A stretch of DNA of 10,826 nucleotides, taken from the NCBI GenBank assembly GCA_002502855.1, contig DAQK01000002.1:33956-44781 (forward strand), given 5' to 3'. The notes beneath the pieces were generated by a model, which was not told the DNA's origin, did not search any database, and saw only the letters and a list, made by a program, of their open reading frames with translations. The translations under genes and the position numbers were made by a program. Shown here in pieces: positions 1 through 6,907 of the stretch (position 1 is the stretch's first letter; each line of letters opens with the position of its first letter). Source of the DNA: Methanobacterium sp. UBA279 (GTDB taxonomy: Archaea > Methanobacteriota > Methanobacteria > Methanobacteriales > Methanobacteriaceae).

Positions 1-753
1 GAAAAAGAAACCAAACCCCCAGCACGTTATAACCAGGCTTCTTTAATACGGGAATTAGAAAAAAGGGGACTGGGAACTAAATCCACCCGGGCCAATATCA
101 TATCGATCCTTTATGATAGAAAGTATGTGGAAGGAAAGAAGATAAAGGTAAACGTACTGGGCGAACAGCTTATAGACACCCTGGTGAAGTATTCCCAGAA
201 GATAACCAGTGAAGAATTAACCAGGGAGTTTGAAACCAAACTCGAAAATATACAGAAGGGTAAAACCCAGAAAGAAAATATTATAGAGGAATATAAAACA
301 GAAATAAGCTCTATTCTGGATGATATTGAGGAAAACAAACTCAAAATCGGTCAAGAATTGTATAAAGCTTACCGGGAGAGTATGATCGTCGGTGAGTGTA
401 AATGCGGTAAAAACCTGATCCTCATCAGTTCACGTCAGGGAAACCCATTCGTTGGTTGTTCTGGATATCCAGAATGTAAAAATACCTATTCACTACCCCG
501 AGGGGCAACCATCCTCAAGACGAAGTGTGAGGAATGCGGACTTCCCATGATATCCTTTGGAAAACCCAGACAGAGGGCCTGCCTGGATCCTAAGTGTGGT
601 AAAGAGGATCAAGAACCGTCCAATGAAGTGGTGGGTGAATGCCCGGAATGTGGCAGTGAACTTATTAAAAGGTCAGGACGCTTCGGAGAATTTATAGGCT
701 GTAAAGGATTCCCCAAATGCCGTTACACCAGATCGATAGAAGAGAATGTTTGA
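1..753 (+). CDS. topA: DNA topoisomerase I (type IA), C-terminal part, 5' end outside the window
   Basis: The reading frame is open from base 1, so only the last 250 residues are visible. The enzyme relaxes negatively supercoiled DNA by cutting and passing a single strand. The first visible residues include NQASLIRELEKRGLGTKST (about residues 11-29), the conserved type IA stretch near the end of the catalytic core. A charged linker follows, then three C4 zinc ribbons: Cys 133/135/153/159, Cys 176/179/194/199 and Cys 214/217/234/240, numbered from base 1. The first and third contain the typical GxFxGCxGxPxC pattern (NPFVGCSGYPEC, GEFIGCKGFPKC). Such Zn ribbons bind single-stranded DNA in this family. 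The catalytic tyrosine lies upstream of the window. A GTG at 127 is internal and is not the start. The identification is firm, but the total length is unknown. Confidence 0.96.
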   Translation, partial: EKETKPPARYNQASLIRELEKRGLGTKSTRANIISILYDRKYVEGKKIKVNVLGEQLIDTLVKYSQKITSEELTREFETKLENIQKGKTQKENIIEEYKTEISSILDDIEENKLKIGQELYKAYRESMIVGECKCGKNLILISSRQGNPFVGCSGYPECKNTYSLPRGATILKTKCEECGLPMISFGKPRQRACLDPKCGKEDQEPSNEVVGECPECGSELIKRSGRFGEFIGCKGFPKCRYTRSIEENV

Positions 754-788
754 TTAATAGAAGAAAATCTGATACTCAAGAGATGCTT

Positions 789-851
789 ATACTTAAATAG
801 AAGGGGAAAGTCTGATATTAAACTAAAAGATAATCATACCGATTTAAGTAT
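789..851. repeat. 10-bp inverted repeat in the topA-aglB gap
   Basis: ATACTTAAAT at 789-798 is matched exactly in reverse complement by ATTTAAGTAT at 842-851, with 43 bases between the arms. A loosely conserved direct repeat, TCTGATAC / TCTGATAT (near 768 and 811), overlaps the same stretch. The arms are AT-rich and could partly reflect TATA-like sequence. No function can be assigned from sequence alone. Confidence 0.35.
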
Positions 852-926
852 CAAATTCATTTTTCTGATTATTAGGGTGATTTTGTAATATGGTGATTTA
901 CATTGTGGTTTAAATTTGGAAAATCC

Positions 927-935
927 ATAAATATA
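927..935 (+). promoter_or_regulatory. Probable TATA box for aglB
   Basis: ATAAATATA fits an archaeal box A. Transcription would begin about 26 bases downstream, near 958, giving a leader of about 30 bases. That leader would contain the GAGG ribosome binding site at 979-982. There is no mapped start to confirm it. Confidence 0.4.
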
Positions 936-989
936 AGTTCATATTAGGTATAATCAAATTAGAACTATAAAAAATACCGAGGCCATTTC

Positions 990-3488
990 ATGAATCGAAG
1001 TCAAATCTTACCAAAAATTAAACCATTAATCATCGTTATCGTACTATTTCTACTGGTTTTTTCCCTGAGAGCAGAAGCAGTGAACTTATCAGCCATCCCG
1101 GATGATGTTAAAGCTCTCTATCAGGATGACAGTGGACTGCCCTATTTTAGCGAAATGGACTCCTATTTTAACTACCGGATGACGCAGGATTTTCTTGATC
1201 ATGGTTATATGGGCGATACCAAGATAAATGGTACCAGCTGGGATCTGCATTCTTACTTCCCGCCTGGTAAAGAAGTGTCTTACACTCCTTTAATTGTGTA
1301 TCTTACGGCATTTATCTATCTATTAGTTAATCTATTCTCTAATGTGCCATTAATTACTGTTGCCTTTTGGACAGGAGCTTTTGTAGCGTCACTGGCTGTT
1401 ATACCGGCCTACCTTTTCATAAGGAGGATTACCAATGATTATGGTGGAATAACGGCTGGTTTACTGGTTGGGTTGGCGCCCTTCTATTTCTCACACACCT
1501 TCGCCGGATTTTTCGACACGGACATGTTCAACATGTTACTGCCTATACTGACGGTGTGGTTCTTTATAGAAAGCTTAAGGGCAGATAATTTGAAAAACAG
1601 GTCTATTTTTGCCGTATTATCTGCAGTTTCAATGTTATTATTCTCGCTGGCATGGCAGGGATGGATCTACATCTTCTACTTACTCATCGTGACTGTCGTT
1701 GTTTATTTGCTGGTTTCCAAGTATCTGTTTGGTTATAAAACCTTTAATAAACCTGGAGATTATGATAGTATAAAGGAATGGTTCACTAATCAACCATTAA
1801 TTTTTGCACTGGTTGTATTTGTTGTTTTAAGTTCAATACTGGTGATAGTTATCAGTGGACCATCTAGTTTCGCATCATCTCTTCTGGGACCTTTAGGATT
1901 CACCCAGCTCCAATCATCAGTTCAGGTGGCATCCGCCTATCCTAACGTCTACGTTTCTGTTGGGGAACTTCAGGTACCCGATAGTGCCCTGAGTGCTATA
2001 AATAATGCTGGCGGACTAGTCGTCTTTATATTCGGTTTACTGGCTGTTTTCTTACTATTCCTGCGTTTAATGATAGGTAAGAAGGAAGTTCAAACCAAGG
2101 CCAAAGAAGTCGAAAGTGAGAAAACAACCAAAACTCGCAAAAAAAGGAAAAAACGAAGAAGGAAGAGTAAACCAAAAGCCCAAGAAAAAGCCAAGGAAAC
2201 CCAGAAAAAATACATAATCCCACAGTTAAATGAGTTCGAGAAGAAAAATTACCTCTTTTATGCCGTACTCATGTTTATATGGATTATAACAACTGCATAT
2301 CTCCTTACTAAGGGTGTGAGATTTTCAGAACTCTTTGCACTACCTGTAGCCTTATCAGCAGGTATATTTGTAGGGCTTATGCTGGAATACATAAAAGCCT
2401 ACGTGCCAAATAACAAATTACAGACTGTAGTGATGGTAGTATTAATTGCAGCAGCTGTGTTTGCCCCAATTTCCAGTGGATATGCCATATCCTCCAGTGT
2501 GGTTCCGGGAACCAGTGATCCTATGATACTGTCCCTGAACTGGATAAAAAATAACACCTCCCCAGATACGGTGATAACATCCTGGTGGGATTACGGACAC
2601 CTCTTTACCGCCGTAGCTGATCGGCCGGTGACCTTTGATGGATCGACCCAGAATAACCTCAGGGCTTACTGGGTAGGGAAGTCGCTTTCCACCAATAATG
2701 AAACCTTATCTGCGGGTATACTAAGAATGCTGAGTACCACTGGTGATTCAGGCCCAAATACTGTAGAGCTTTACACCAATGACACAAGTAAGAGCGTTGA
2801 AATACTGACCAGTATTTTAGGCGTGGATAAAGCTACAGCGACGACCATTTTAACTATAAATTATGGTTTAACTGCTGAACAGGCTCAGAACATAACCCAG
2901 TACACCCATCCAGACAATCCCGCACCAAATGTGCTCATAACCAGTTCCGATATGCTGGGTAAGGCCAGTTGGTGGTCGTACTTTGCTAACTGGAATTTCC
3001 AGACCAACAACAGTACCGGATACAGTTATTTGGAAGGTCAAGCAATGATTATTCCTAACAATGAAACTGGACTGGGCAACGATACCACTGTCTTCATTGC
3101 CAACAACGCAGTGTTTGCACATATAACTGGCAACAACGTATCTGCAGGTATTATCAACGTAAATGAATTACAGAGTCAGAATAAAAGCACTCAACAACTC
3201 GTAAACGATCTTATAACCGGGTTGCAGGGTAACAGTACCCTTATCGTAAAACCCCACAGGTTGACCGTGATGGTGAACGACACCATTGTCCAGAATGATA
3301 TTGTAAATGAGAATGCAATTTACTCCATTGCCCTGGTAAATAACCAGGGAGTCTTAATGACTTATGTATATAGCAGGGAACTGGAGGATGCCATGTTTAC
3401 CAAACTATACATATTCAGGGGACAGAACTTGACCCAGTTCAATTTAGCCTATGAGCAGCCAGGAGTAATGGTCTGGAACGTGGTATAA
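990..3488 (+). CDS. aglB: Oligosaccharyltransferase AglB (STT3 family)
   Basis: The 832-residue polytopic membrane enzyme transfers a lipid-linked glycan to asparagine in N-X-S/T sequons on the outer face of the membrane. About 12-13 hydrophobic segments fill residues 12-500, and a soluble domain follows to the end. The catalytic landmarks are in order. Asp57 lies in MDSYFNYR. The DxD motif is FFDTD (Asp176, Asp178). SVGE at 323-326 corresponds to the family's SVSE/TIxE motif. WWDYG, the sequon-binding signature, is at 532-536. DMLGK at 654-658 sits where archaeal enzymes carry the DK motif. Two features are unusual: a Lys/Arg-rich segment at 363-408 between membrane spans, and 14 N-X-S/T sequons after residue 500. 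The ATG at 990 is supported by GAGG at 979-982, seven bases upstream. The gene appears to be a single unit, with a 236-base gap upstream and a T-rich tail downstream. Confidence 0.95.
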   Translation: MNRSQILPKIKPLIIVIVLFLLVFSLRAEAVNLSAIPDDVKALYQDDSGLPYFSEMDSYFNYRMTQDFLDHGYMGDTKINGTSWDLHSYFPPGKEVSYTPLIVYLTAFIYLLVNLFSNVPLITVAFWTGAFVASLAVIPAYLFIRRITNDYGGITAGLLVGLAPFYFSHTFAGFFDTDMFNMLLPILTVWFFIESLRADNLKNRSIFAVLSAVSMLLFSLAWQGWIYIFYLLIVTVVVYLLVSKYLFGYKTFNKPGDYDSIKEWFTNQPLIFALVVFVVLSSILVIVISGPSSFASSLLGPLGFTQLQSSVQVASAYPNVYVSVGELQVPDSALSAINNAGGLVVFIFGLLAVFLLFLRLMIGKKEVQTKAKEVESEKTTKTRKKRKKRRRKSKPKAQEKAKETQKKYIIPQLNEFEKKNYLFYAVLMFIWIITTAYLLTKGVRFSELFALPVALSAGIFVGLMLEYIKAYVPNNKLQTVVMVVLIAAAVFAPISSGYAISSSVVPGTSDPMILSLNWIKNNTSPDTVITSWWDYGHLFTAVADRPVTFDGSTQNNLRAYWVGKSLSTNNETLSAGILRMLSTTGDSGPNTVELYTNDTSKSVEILTSILGVDKATATTILTINYGLTAEQAQNITQYTHPDNPAPNVLITSSDMLGKASWWSYFANWNFQTNNSTGYSYLEGQAMIIPNNETGLGNDTTVFIANNAVFAHITGNNVSAGIINVNELQSQNKSTQQLVNDLITGLQGNSTLIVKPHRLTVMVNDTIVQNDIVNENAIYSIALVNNQGVLMTYVYSRELEDAMFTKLYIFRGQNLTQFNLAYEQPGVMVWNVV

Positions 3489-3503
3489 AACCCCAATACT
3501 ACT

Positions 3504-3523
3504 TCTCCTTTTTCATTTTTTGT
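3504..3523 (+). terminator. T-rich terminator after aglB
   Basis: Runs of five and six T interrupted by CA begin 15 bases past the stop codon, followed by a run of eight or more T near 3541. Oligo-T tracts without a stem are the usual archaeal intrinsic terminator. Confidence 0.5.
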
Positions 3524-3634
3524 TAAAATTCAGAGGGTAATTTTTTTTATGTCAATTAAAATACAATTAATATCATAAATAAAAGATAGATTCTACTTTA
3601 AAACTAGAATTGAATTTAATTTTATGTGAATTTT

Positions 3635-4735
3635 ATGGCTGTAGATGATAGAATAAAGAAGATAGAGGAAGAAATCCAGAAAACCCCCTACAACAAAGCA
3701 ACATCCCATCATATAGGGAAGCTTAAAGCTAAACTATCTCGATTGAAGGAAGAATCACTTCAAAGGAGCAGTTCCGGGGCTAAAGGTAAGGGTTTTCATA
3801 TTAAAAAAAGTGGAGACTCCACCGTAGTTCTGGTAGGCTTCCCTTCCGTGGGTAAATCCACTATACTAAACCAGCTTACCAATGCTGAGTCAAAGATTGG
3901 TGAATACGAATTCACCACCCTGGAGATCATTCCAGGCATCATGGAGTATAAAGGGGCTAAAATACAGATCTTCGATATCCCCGGGATAATCACCGGTGCC
4001 TCAAAGGGTAAAGGAAAGGGAAAAGAGATACTCTCCGTATCCCGGAATGCAGATTTGATAGTGGTGGTCTTAGACGTGTTCAACCCCCAGCACATGCAGC
4101 AGCAGGTAATACTTGATGAACTTAGGAATATAGGGATAAGACCCAACGAATCAGTACCGGACGTCACAGTAAAAAAGAGGAAGATGGGTGGAATCAACCT
4201 ATCATCAACCATTCCTCTTACTAAAATAGATGATAGAACCATAAGATCTATCCTGAATGAATACGGGATACACAGTGCCGATGTACTCATCCGGGATGAT
4301 GTAAACATCGACCAGTTCATCGATTCACTGGACACCAACTGCCGGTACATCCCCATGTTACTGGTGGTGAACAAGATAGACCTGGCAGATGCAGAATACC
4401 TTCAAAAATTAAAATCTGAACTACCGGATGCCATCTACGTTGCCGCAGACCAGGGGTACCACATGGATCTCCTACGGGAGAAAATATTCCAGCAACTGGA
4501 ACTTATAAGGATCTACCTCAAACCCCAGGGACGTAAAGCGGATCTGGAAGAACCCCTGATCGTAAGAAAGGGGTCCACGGTAGAGGAGGTGGCCTTGAGG
4601 TTACACCGTGACTTCGTGCGGAACTTTCGCCAGGCACGGGTATGGGGGTCCTCAGTGAAGTTCCCCGGCCAGAAAGTGGGACTGGAACACCACCTGCAGG
4701 ACCAGGATGTGCTCAGAATTATAATAAAAAAATAA
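3635..4735 (+). CDS. DRG-family (OBG superfamily) GTPase with TGS domain
   Basis: This is a cytoplasmic GTPase of the developmentally-regulated GTP-binding family, thought to act with ribosomes or RNA. Numbering from the ATG at 3635 gives 366 residues, the normal family length. The N-terminal helical segment carries the DRG hallmark TPYNKATSHHIGKLKAKL (about 17-34). G1 is GFPSVGKST at 68-76, G2 lies in FTTLE at about 93-97, G3 is DIPG at 114-117 and G4 is NKID at 246-249. The TGS domain occupies roughly the last 75 residues. An in-frame GTG at 3626 would add MNF. I prefer the ATG because related proteins begin close to it. Neither start has a convincing Shine-Dalgarno sequence. A TATA-like CTTTAAAAC at 3596-3604 would place transcription near 3626-3630, so the mRNA may be leaderless or nearly so. 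Confidence 0.93.
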   Translation: MAVDDRIKKIEEEIQKTPYNKATSHHIGKLKAKLSRLKEESLQRSSSGAKGKGFHIKKSGDSTVVLVGFPSVGKSTILNQLTNAESKIGEYEFTTLEIIPGIMEYKGAKIQIFDIPGIITGASKGKGKGKEILSVSRNADLIVVVLDVFNPQHMQQQVILDELRNIGIRPNESVPDVTVKKRKMGGINLSSTIPLTKIDDRTIRSILNEYGIHSADVLIRDDVNIDQFIDSLDTNCRYIPMLLVVNKIDLADAEYLQKLKSELPDAIYVAADQGYHMDLLREKIFQQLELIRIYLKPQGRKADLEEPLIVRKGSTVEEVALRLHRDFVRNFRQARVWGSSVKFPGQKVGLEHHLQDQDVLRIIIKK

Positions 4736-4826
4736 CGTATTTATTACAGATTAAATAGGAATTTGATCAGAACCATTATGGCTAAAAATGAGGTTATGTA
4801 GTACTTAACGAGTTTCGTCATTAAAT

Positions 4827-5165
4827 TTATGCTTCATCATGTTTCAAATTCACTTTAAATATTTTTTCCAATTTATCTGGCAATAAAATAATTGTTTCCG
4901 ATATAACCCCCAGTAAAATACTAATTACTACTCCCAATCTGTGGTATAACCACTTGTCAAGCCTGAAATAATTAAACTTCCCAATGTCATGCAGAAACCT
5001 GTTGTAAAAGAATAAAGCCAAAAAAGTAGGCATGTAAGCTGAGTATTCCCAATTTTTATTTAATTTAAAGATGTTTGGTCTTAGGCTAATTACAATGAAT
5101 GGATAAACCATCCATACAAATAGAAAAACTAAAAACATCATATTACCGAAATTATTATCCTGCAA
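4827..5165 (-). CDS. Small predicted membrane protein, unknown function
   Basis: This 112-residue protein is not recognised. It has strongly hydrophobic stretches at about residues 9-28 and 77-96 and a shorter one at 44-57, suggesting two or three membrane spans. An aromatic and basic loop lies between them (about 60-76), and the C-terminal tail is charged. The start appears to be TTG at 5165. The sequence just upstream on this strand reads GAGGAGAAGGAA, a strong ribosome binding site at a proper distance, whereas the in-frame ATGs at codons 9-10 have none. It is convergent with the DRG GTPase gene and divergent from thi4, so it is its own transcription unit. It is more AT-rich than its neighbours. 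I see no catalytic motif, and a young or lineage-specific gene is likely. The ribosome binding site is the best evidence that it is real. Confidence 0.62.
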   Translation of the reverse strand: MQDNNFGNMMFLVFLFVWMVYPFIVISLRPNIFKLNKNWEYSAYMPTFLALFFYNRFLHDIGKFNYFRLDKWLYHRLGVVISILLGVISETIILLPDKLEKIFKVNLKHDEA

Positions 5166-5235
5166 TTCCTTCTCCTCAAATATTTGGATTTATAATATGC
5201 AGTATAAATATTGTGAATCCTAAATTTAATTCGTG

Positions 5236-5275
5236 ACATCATGCAAAGATAAAAAATAGAATTTTCCTTTGATGT
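5236..5275 (+). promoter_or_regulatory. Imperfect inverted repeat upstream of thi4, possible operator or leader hairpin
   Basis: ACATC (5236-5240) and CAAAG (5244-5248) are complementary to ATGT (5272-5275) and CTTTG (5267-5271), with a 3-base bulge (ATG) and an 18-base AT-rich loop. It lies about 40-80 bases before the thi4 start. It could be a binding site for a thiamine regulator of the ThiR type, whose operator I cannot recall well enough to match, or simply chance. It does not resemble a TPP riboswitch. Confidence 0.25.
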
Positions 5276-5313
5276 AATTAATGAATATAAAGAGCTGTAT
5301 AGGTGATTAAAAA

Positions 5314-6090
5314 ATGGAGTTAGACGATATAAAAATCTCAAAGGCAATCATAGAAGGATACATGGATGACCTATTAGATTATACAGATATGGACGTGGCA
5401 ATTGGTGGAGGTGGACCCGCCGGACTCACCGCCGGATATTACCTGGCTAAAGCAGGATACAAAATCGCCCTGTTTGAGCGTAAACTCAGTATAGGTGGTG
5501 GAATGTGGGGTGGTGGAATGATGTTCAACAAGATCGTTGTCCAGGAGGAAGGAAAGAGAATACTGGATGAATTCGGCATCAGATCCACCGAATACGAGGA
5601 CCAGTACTACGTGGCAGATTCCATAGAATGTACATCCACCCTGTGCTCCAAGGCCTGCCAAGCGGGTTTAAAGATCTTCAACCTGATAGAAATCGAGGAT
5701 CTGATGATAAAAGAGAAGGGAGTGGAAGGACTGGTATTAAACTGGAGTGCAGTTGAAATAGCAGGACTGCACGTAGACCCGCTCACCGCCCGGTCCCGGG
5801 CGGTGATCGACGCCACCGGACACCCCACCGAGATAGTTAAGATAATCGAGGAGAAGATGGGCCACAAACTCAACACCTCTACCGGTAAGATCATAGGAGA
5901 AAAGTCCATGTGGGCTGAAGCGGCTGAAAACATAGTCACTGACAACACAGCCGAAGTATATCCTGGTTTATATGTGGCGGGAATGGCTGCAAACGCAGTG
6001 TACGGGGCGCCAAGGATGGGGCCCATATTTGGAGGAATGCTCCTCTCCGGGGAAAAAGTCGCCCAGATGTTGATTGAAAAGTTAAAATAA
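5314..6090 (+). CDS. thi4: Thi4-type thiazole synthase (sulfide-dependent ADP-thiazole synthase)
   Basis: This 258-residue enzyme forms the adenylated thiazole moiety of thiamine from NAD, glycine and a sulfur source. It has an N-terminal dinucleotide-binding fold: GGGGPAGLTAGYYLAKAG at 31-48 with the acidic Glu55 ending the second strand, GGGMWGGGMM at 61-70, DATGH at 166-170 and the C-terminal RMGPIFGGMLLSGEK (234-248). At the position where fungal and plant Thi4 carry the sacrificial cysteine, this protein has His153 (GLHVDP). This matches the archaeal enzymes that use free sulfide and turn over many times. Three cysteines at 106, 111 and 115 are clustered in one helix region. AGGTGA at 5301-5306, seven bases upstream, fixes the ATG. 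The gene is divergent from the small membrane protein and 61 bases upstream of the kinase gene. Confidence 0.96.
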   Translation: MELDDIKISKAIIEGYMDDLLDYTDMDVAIGGGGPAGLTAGYYLAKAGYKIALFERKLSIGGGMWGGGMMFNKIVVQEEGKRILDEFGIRSTEYEDQYYVADSIECTSTLCSKACQAGLKIFNLIEIEDLMIKEKGVEGLVLNWSAVEIAGLHVDPLTARSRAVIDATGHPTEIVKIIEEKMGHKLNTSTGKIIGEKSMWAEAAENIVTDNTAEVYPGLYVAGMAANAVYGAPRMGPIFGGMLLSGEKVAQMLIEKLK

Positions 6091-6126
6091 CCAGGATTAA
6101 TTTAAAAAGGTTCCATAACCATTCCT

Positions 6127-6135
6127 CTTTAAAAA
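6127..6135 (+). promoter_or_regulatory. TATA-like box close to the AK6 start
   Basis: CTTTAAAAA is centred about 21 bases before the ATG at 6152. Archaeal transcription usually begins 22-27 bases after the box centre, so the message would start at or next to the ATG. The lack of any Shine-Dalgarno sequence before that ATG agrees with this. A second TATA-like stretch near 6098-6106 would instead give a short leader. Confidence 0.4.
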
Positions 6136-6151
6136 CCTTCTAAATAGAACC

Positions 6152-6688
6152 ATGATTCTCTTTATAACCGGAACCCCGGGAACAGGTAAAACCACAGTCT
6201 CTAAACTGTTTAAGGAACAGTTTTCCTTTACCCTGGTGGATATCAACGGGCTGGTGGAGGATGAAAAACTCTACACTGGCATCCACAAAAAGGGGTATAA
6301 AATAGTGGACATACCAGCATTATGTTCTAAATTAGATGATATTATCAATAATTTAGGGGATGGAGAAGATCTGCTGGTTGAGGGTCACTTATCCCATTTT
6401 TGTGGTGGAGCAGACCGGGTAATCGTTTTACGTGCCCATCCTGATACATTAGGTGATCGGCTGCAAGATAAAGGGTTTAAAGATGCCAAGATCGCCGAGA
6501 ACGTTGAGGCAGAGGCCCTGGATGTCTGTGCATTCGAGGCATACCAGGAGTATGGGGATAGGACCAGTGAGGTAGACACCACAGGTAAAAATCCAGAGGA
6601 AGTGGTAGATATAATTAAAATGATAGTTGATGGAGAAAAAACCTCTCCGGTAGGGGGAGTCGATTTTTCAGGTTACTTGGGTTCTTGA
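6152..6688 (+). CDS. AK6/Fap7-like nucleoside monophosphate kinase
   Basis: This 178-residue P-loop kinase belongs to the AK6 family (human AK6, yeast Fap7). Family members phosphorylate AMP or related nucleotides and, in eukaryotes and archaea, help mature the small ribosomal subunit through ribosomal protein uS11. The Walker A motif is GTPGTGKT at 7-14. A hydrophobic strand ending in LLVEGHLSH at 74-82 corresponds to the Walker B region. The LID-like stretch DKGFKDAKIAENVEAE lies at 106-121 and contains the ENVEAE block typical of the family. The ATG at 6152 directly opens the first beta strand (MILFITGTPG), so no upstream extension is needed. There is no ribosome binding site, which suggests a leaderless message. 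The gene ends at the left edge of the AT-rich mobile-element island. Confidence 0.9.
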   Translation: MILFITGTPGTGKTTVSKLFKEQFSFTLVDINGLVEDEKLYTGIHKKGYKIVDIPALCSKLDDIINNLGDGEDLLVEGHLSHFCGGADRVIVLRAHPDTLGDRLQDKGFKDAKIAENVEAEALDVCAFEAYQEYGDRTSEVDTTGKNPEEVVDIIKMIVDGEKTSPVGGVDFSGYLGS

Positions 6689-6764
6689 ACGATTAGGGAA
6701 ATTTCTAGGCTATATTTTTGAAATTTTTTCTCCAGGAGATGGGGCACTGTAATAATATTGGTGG

Positions 6765-6794
6765 GTTTTTTATTTTTTTATTTTTCTCGTTTTG
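6765..6794 (+). terminator. Long T-rich terminator after the AK6 gene
   Basis: Tracts of six, seven and five T separated by single A bases, followed by TCTCGTTTT, lie within about 110 bases of the AK6 stop. An earlier T-rich patch sits at about 6714-6729. These fit archaeal oligo-T termination and would also limit read-through into the transposase remnant. Confidence 0.5.
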
Positions 6795-6856
6795 ATTGTT
6801 GTATATAGTTATATATCTATTTATTTTGTAAAATAGAACCGTAAAGTTAATATAAA

Positions 6857-6907
6857 GGTGGGAGCAAATATTTTAATATGAGAATAGTAAAATCAATTGC
6901 TCCCATT
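6857..6907 (+). promoter_or_regulatory. Inverted repeat enclosing the start codon of the first transposase
   Basis: TGGGAGCAA at 6859-6867 is the exact reverse complement of TTGCTCCCA at 6897-6905. Two further G-U pairs extend it to 6857 and 6907 in RNA. The 29-base loop contains the ATG at 6878. The G-rich left arm (GGTGGGAG) is the only Shine-Dalgarno-like sequence before that ATG. In RNA this hairpin would hide the ribosome binding region. Alternatively it may be a subterminal binding site for the transposase. Confidence 0.5.

Noticed and set aside
3796..4374. 192-codon open frame on the minus strand inside the DRG GTPase gene
   Set aside because: It lies opposite a clearly conserved GTPase, has no ribosome binding site, and its composition is the usual by-product of the coding strand.
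5166..5313. TPP riboswitch upstream of thi4
   Set aside because: The interval is short and AT-rich and lacks the conserved riboswitch core sequences that I would expect.
5138..5347. 69-codon minus-strand frame across the thi4 start
   Set aside because: It overlaps the thi4 start and ribosome binding site and the orphan membrane protein, has low-complexity composition and no ribosome binding site.
5607..6026. 139-codon minus-strand frame inside thi4
   Set aside because: It overlaps conserved Thi4 motifs and has no independent support.
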